DNA of 12,822 nt from Candidatus Dormiibacterota bacterium. GTDB taxonomy: Bacteria > Chloroflexota > Dormibacteria > Aeolococcales > Aeolococcaceae. Location: contig PLDZ01000199.1 of assembly GCA_003136295.1 (NCBI GenBank), positions 1-12,822 on the forward strand, read 5' to 3'. The position numbers were made by a program, and so were the translations under genes. Below, piece by piece: positions 12,582 to 12,822 of this stretch (position 1 is the stretch's first letter; every line of letters starts with the position of its first letter). Below the pieces are notes generated by a model. That model did not search any database. It was not told where the DNA came from and saw nothing but the letters and a program-made list of their open reading frames with translations.

Positions 12582-12822
12582 GCCCGGCGTAGCGCTCCCG
12601 AACCGCTCGGAGCGATGCGGGGACGGGCGTCAGCGCTTCGGCCCTCGATGCGACGCAGTCGGCGGTCTTGAGCCCCGCGCCGGTGATGTAGGCCACCACG
12701 GTCTCGTCGCCCTCCCAGCGGCCGGCGCGCGCAAGCTTGCGCAGTACGGCGACCGTGACCCCACCGGCGGTCTCGGCGAAGATGCCCTCGCTCGCCGCCA
12801 GCAACTCGATGCCCTCGACGAG
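12574..12822 (-). CDS. thrC: Threonine synthase, C-terminal fragment (runs off window)
   Basis: Only the last 82 residues are visible; the frame is open to the right edge, so the gene is cut by the window, not broken. The segment EGIFAETAGGVTVAVLRKLA and the following VVAYITGAGLKT are the conserved C-terminal part of threonine synthase, the PLP enzyme that converts O-phosphohomoserine to threonine. The PLP lysine and substrate-binding regions lie outside the window. The coding end falls in a GATCA triplication (12567-12581 region), and the stop is TGA. No terminator hairpin is visible between this gene and HtpX, so read-through is possible. Cysteate or other threonine-synthase-like lyases are less likely, given the TGxGLKT motif. 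Confidence 0.88.
   Translation of the reverse strand, partial: LVEGIELLAASEGIFAETAGGVTVAVLRKLARAGRWEGDETVVAYITGAGLKTADCVASRAEALTPVPASLRAVRERYAGLI

Overview
The window is GC-rich, densely packed bacterial chromosome with frequent GTG and TTG starts and convergent genes that run into each other. The gene content (SCO1664-type kinase-like protein, polytopic GT-C-like sugar transferases, single-pass proteins with proline-rich cytoplasmic heads) suggests a high-GC Gram-positive or monoderm-like lineage such as Actinomycetota, Chloroflexota or Dormibacterota. This is a guess from protein style; no rRNA or other taxonomic marker is present. No tRNA, rRNA, CRISPR array, insertion sequence or integrase was seen, and no gene-free stretch exceeds 300 bases.

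Left part (1-3483). A small cysteine-containing protein (147-530, +) converges on and overlaps an ArsP_1/DUF318-type permease (488-1681, -). A tiny membrane-anchored Ser/Thr-rich protein (1833-2126, +) follows and ends at a strong hairpin terminator. That hairpin also lies just past the stop of a two-gene minus-strand unit: a two-helix membrane protein (3106-3483) followed by a SCO1664-family kinase-like protein (2178-3077).

Middle part (3612-8073). A uracil-DNA-glycosylase-superfamily protein with four iron-sulfur-type cysteines is followed by a probable three-gene operon: a nucleoside-deoxyribosyltransferase-like Rossmann protein, LemA, and a polytopic GT-C-like glycosyltransferase. The last gene overlaps tail-to-tail by about 150 bp with a second polytopic GT-C-like transferase on the minus strand.

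Right part (8202-12822). A large single-pass protein carries about 15 YVTN-like beta-propeller repeats outside the cell. Two bases downstream begins an HtrA-like trypsin-fold protease with a PDZ domain, also single-pass with a proline-rich head. The protease shares its stop tetranucleotide CTAG with an oppositely oriented HtpX membrane metalloprotease. Behind HtpX lies the C-terminal end of threonine synthase, cut by the window edge.

The most coherent theme is envelope quality control: LemA, HtpX and an HtrA-like protease within about 8 kb. The protease is very probably co-expressed with a membrane-anchored beta-propeller that could act as its partner, scaffold or substrate sensor. That propeller-protease pair is the best candidate here for an undescribed system; the link is inferred from gene order and shared architecture, not shown.
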